Source of the DNA: DASPHG01 sp963849605
GTDB taxonomy: Bacteria > Actinomycetota > Thermoleophilia > Solirubrobacterales > Thermoleophilaceae
DNA length: 13,909 nucleotides
Direction: 5' to 3'
Assembly (NCBI GenBank): GCA_963849605.1
Contig: CAWKHX010000013.1
Coordinates: forward strand, 1 to 13,909
Part shown: piece by piece, positions 13,895-13,909 of the stretch
How the letters are laid out: every line of letters begins with the position of its first letter
How positions within the stretch are numbered: position 1 is the first letter of the stretch
Position numbers and translations under genes: made by a program
The notes under the pieces: model-generated
Seen by the model: the letters and a program-made list of their open reading frames with translations, nothing else
Told to the model about the DNA's origin: nothing
Databases searched by the model: none

Positions 13895-13909
13895 ATGACC
13901 GCAGAGACA
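13895..13909 (+). CDS. First five codons of a divergent gene, possibly csoR (cut by window end)
   Basis: ATG at 13895 is followed by codons for Thr, Ala, Glu and Thr before the window ends. It lies 11 bases after the plus-strand TATGCT box and shares the copper operator with copA. A self-regulated csoR divergent from copA would fit, but five codons cannot identify the product, and a copper chaperone or another copper gene is also possible. There is little space for a leader or ribosome binding site, so this transcript may also be nearly leaderless. Confidence 0.4.

Noticed and set aside
1..13909. CRISPR arrays, tRNA or rRNA genes, insertion sequences
   Set aside because: I saw no regularly spaced direct repeats, no tRNA-like cloverleaf, no rRNA-like stretch, and no transposase or terminal inverted repeats.

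Overview
The window is very GC-rich (clearly above 65% by eye), uses GTG starts and has at least one convincing leaderless start. Its proteins read like those of high-GC Actinomycetota, most probably a soil lineage near Thermoleophilia/Solirubrobacterales. That placement is inferred from protein style; there is no rRNA or marker gene here.

Layout. (1) 1-2194, minus strand: a probable operon of a class III-like zinc alcohol dehydrogenase, a 59-residue membrane protein, and a cytochrome P450 whose frame stops before the haem-binding half. A 23-bp dyad lies in front of the P450. (2) 2257-4668, plus strand: a seven-helix membrane protein of unknown function, then a dihydrolipoamide dehydrogenase-like flavoprotein that keeps its redox disulfide but lacks the usual catalytic His. 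(3) 4687-5275, minus: a DUF2867-like gene broken by frameshifts and an in-frame TAG. (4) 5325-5521, plus: a clear promoter, ribosome binding site and 42-residue protein. (5) 5536-9058, minus: the centrepiece, a secreted protein of about 1,170 residues with a type-1 copper cupredoxin, a PQQ/polyvinyl-alcohol-dehydrogenase-like propeller, a His- and acid-rich linker, a histidine-motif domain resembling SURNod19/PHM-DBH proteins, and a second cupredoxin. (6) 9151-10955, plus and divergent: a polytopic membrane protein with a duplicated W-H...G-x-D-T...P-x-H-L-L motif, then an exported membrane-anchored protein with a YtkA/FixH-like domain. A 20-bp inverted repeat sits in the divergent promoter. 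(7) 10919-13854, minus: a VIT1/CCC1-type metal transporter and a CopA copper ATPase joined by a TGATG overlap. (8) 13861-13909: a CsoR-type operator shared by copA and the first codons of a divergent gene, possibly csoR itself.

How it may work together. From about 5.5 kb to the right edge the theme is copper: two cupredoxins and possible extra copper sites in a secreted oxidoreductase, a His-motif membrane protein with an exported partner, a Cu(I) exporting ATPase, a second metal transporter, and a copper-responsive operator. I infer an extracytoplasmic copper/quinone oxidation module next to copper homeostasis genes. Its substrate cannot be read from sequence.

Quality caution. Most long genes right of 4.6 kb carry one or more single-base frameshifts, often as compensating pairs that leave conserved protein on both sides. 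Genes between 0.85 and 4.67 kb do not. This looks more like consensus error, or a mixture of error and decay, than wholesale gene death, so the affected genes are annotated through their breaks.
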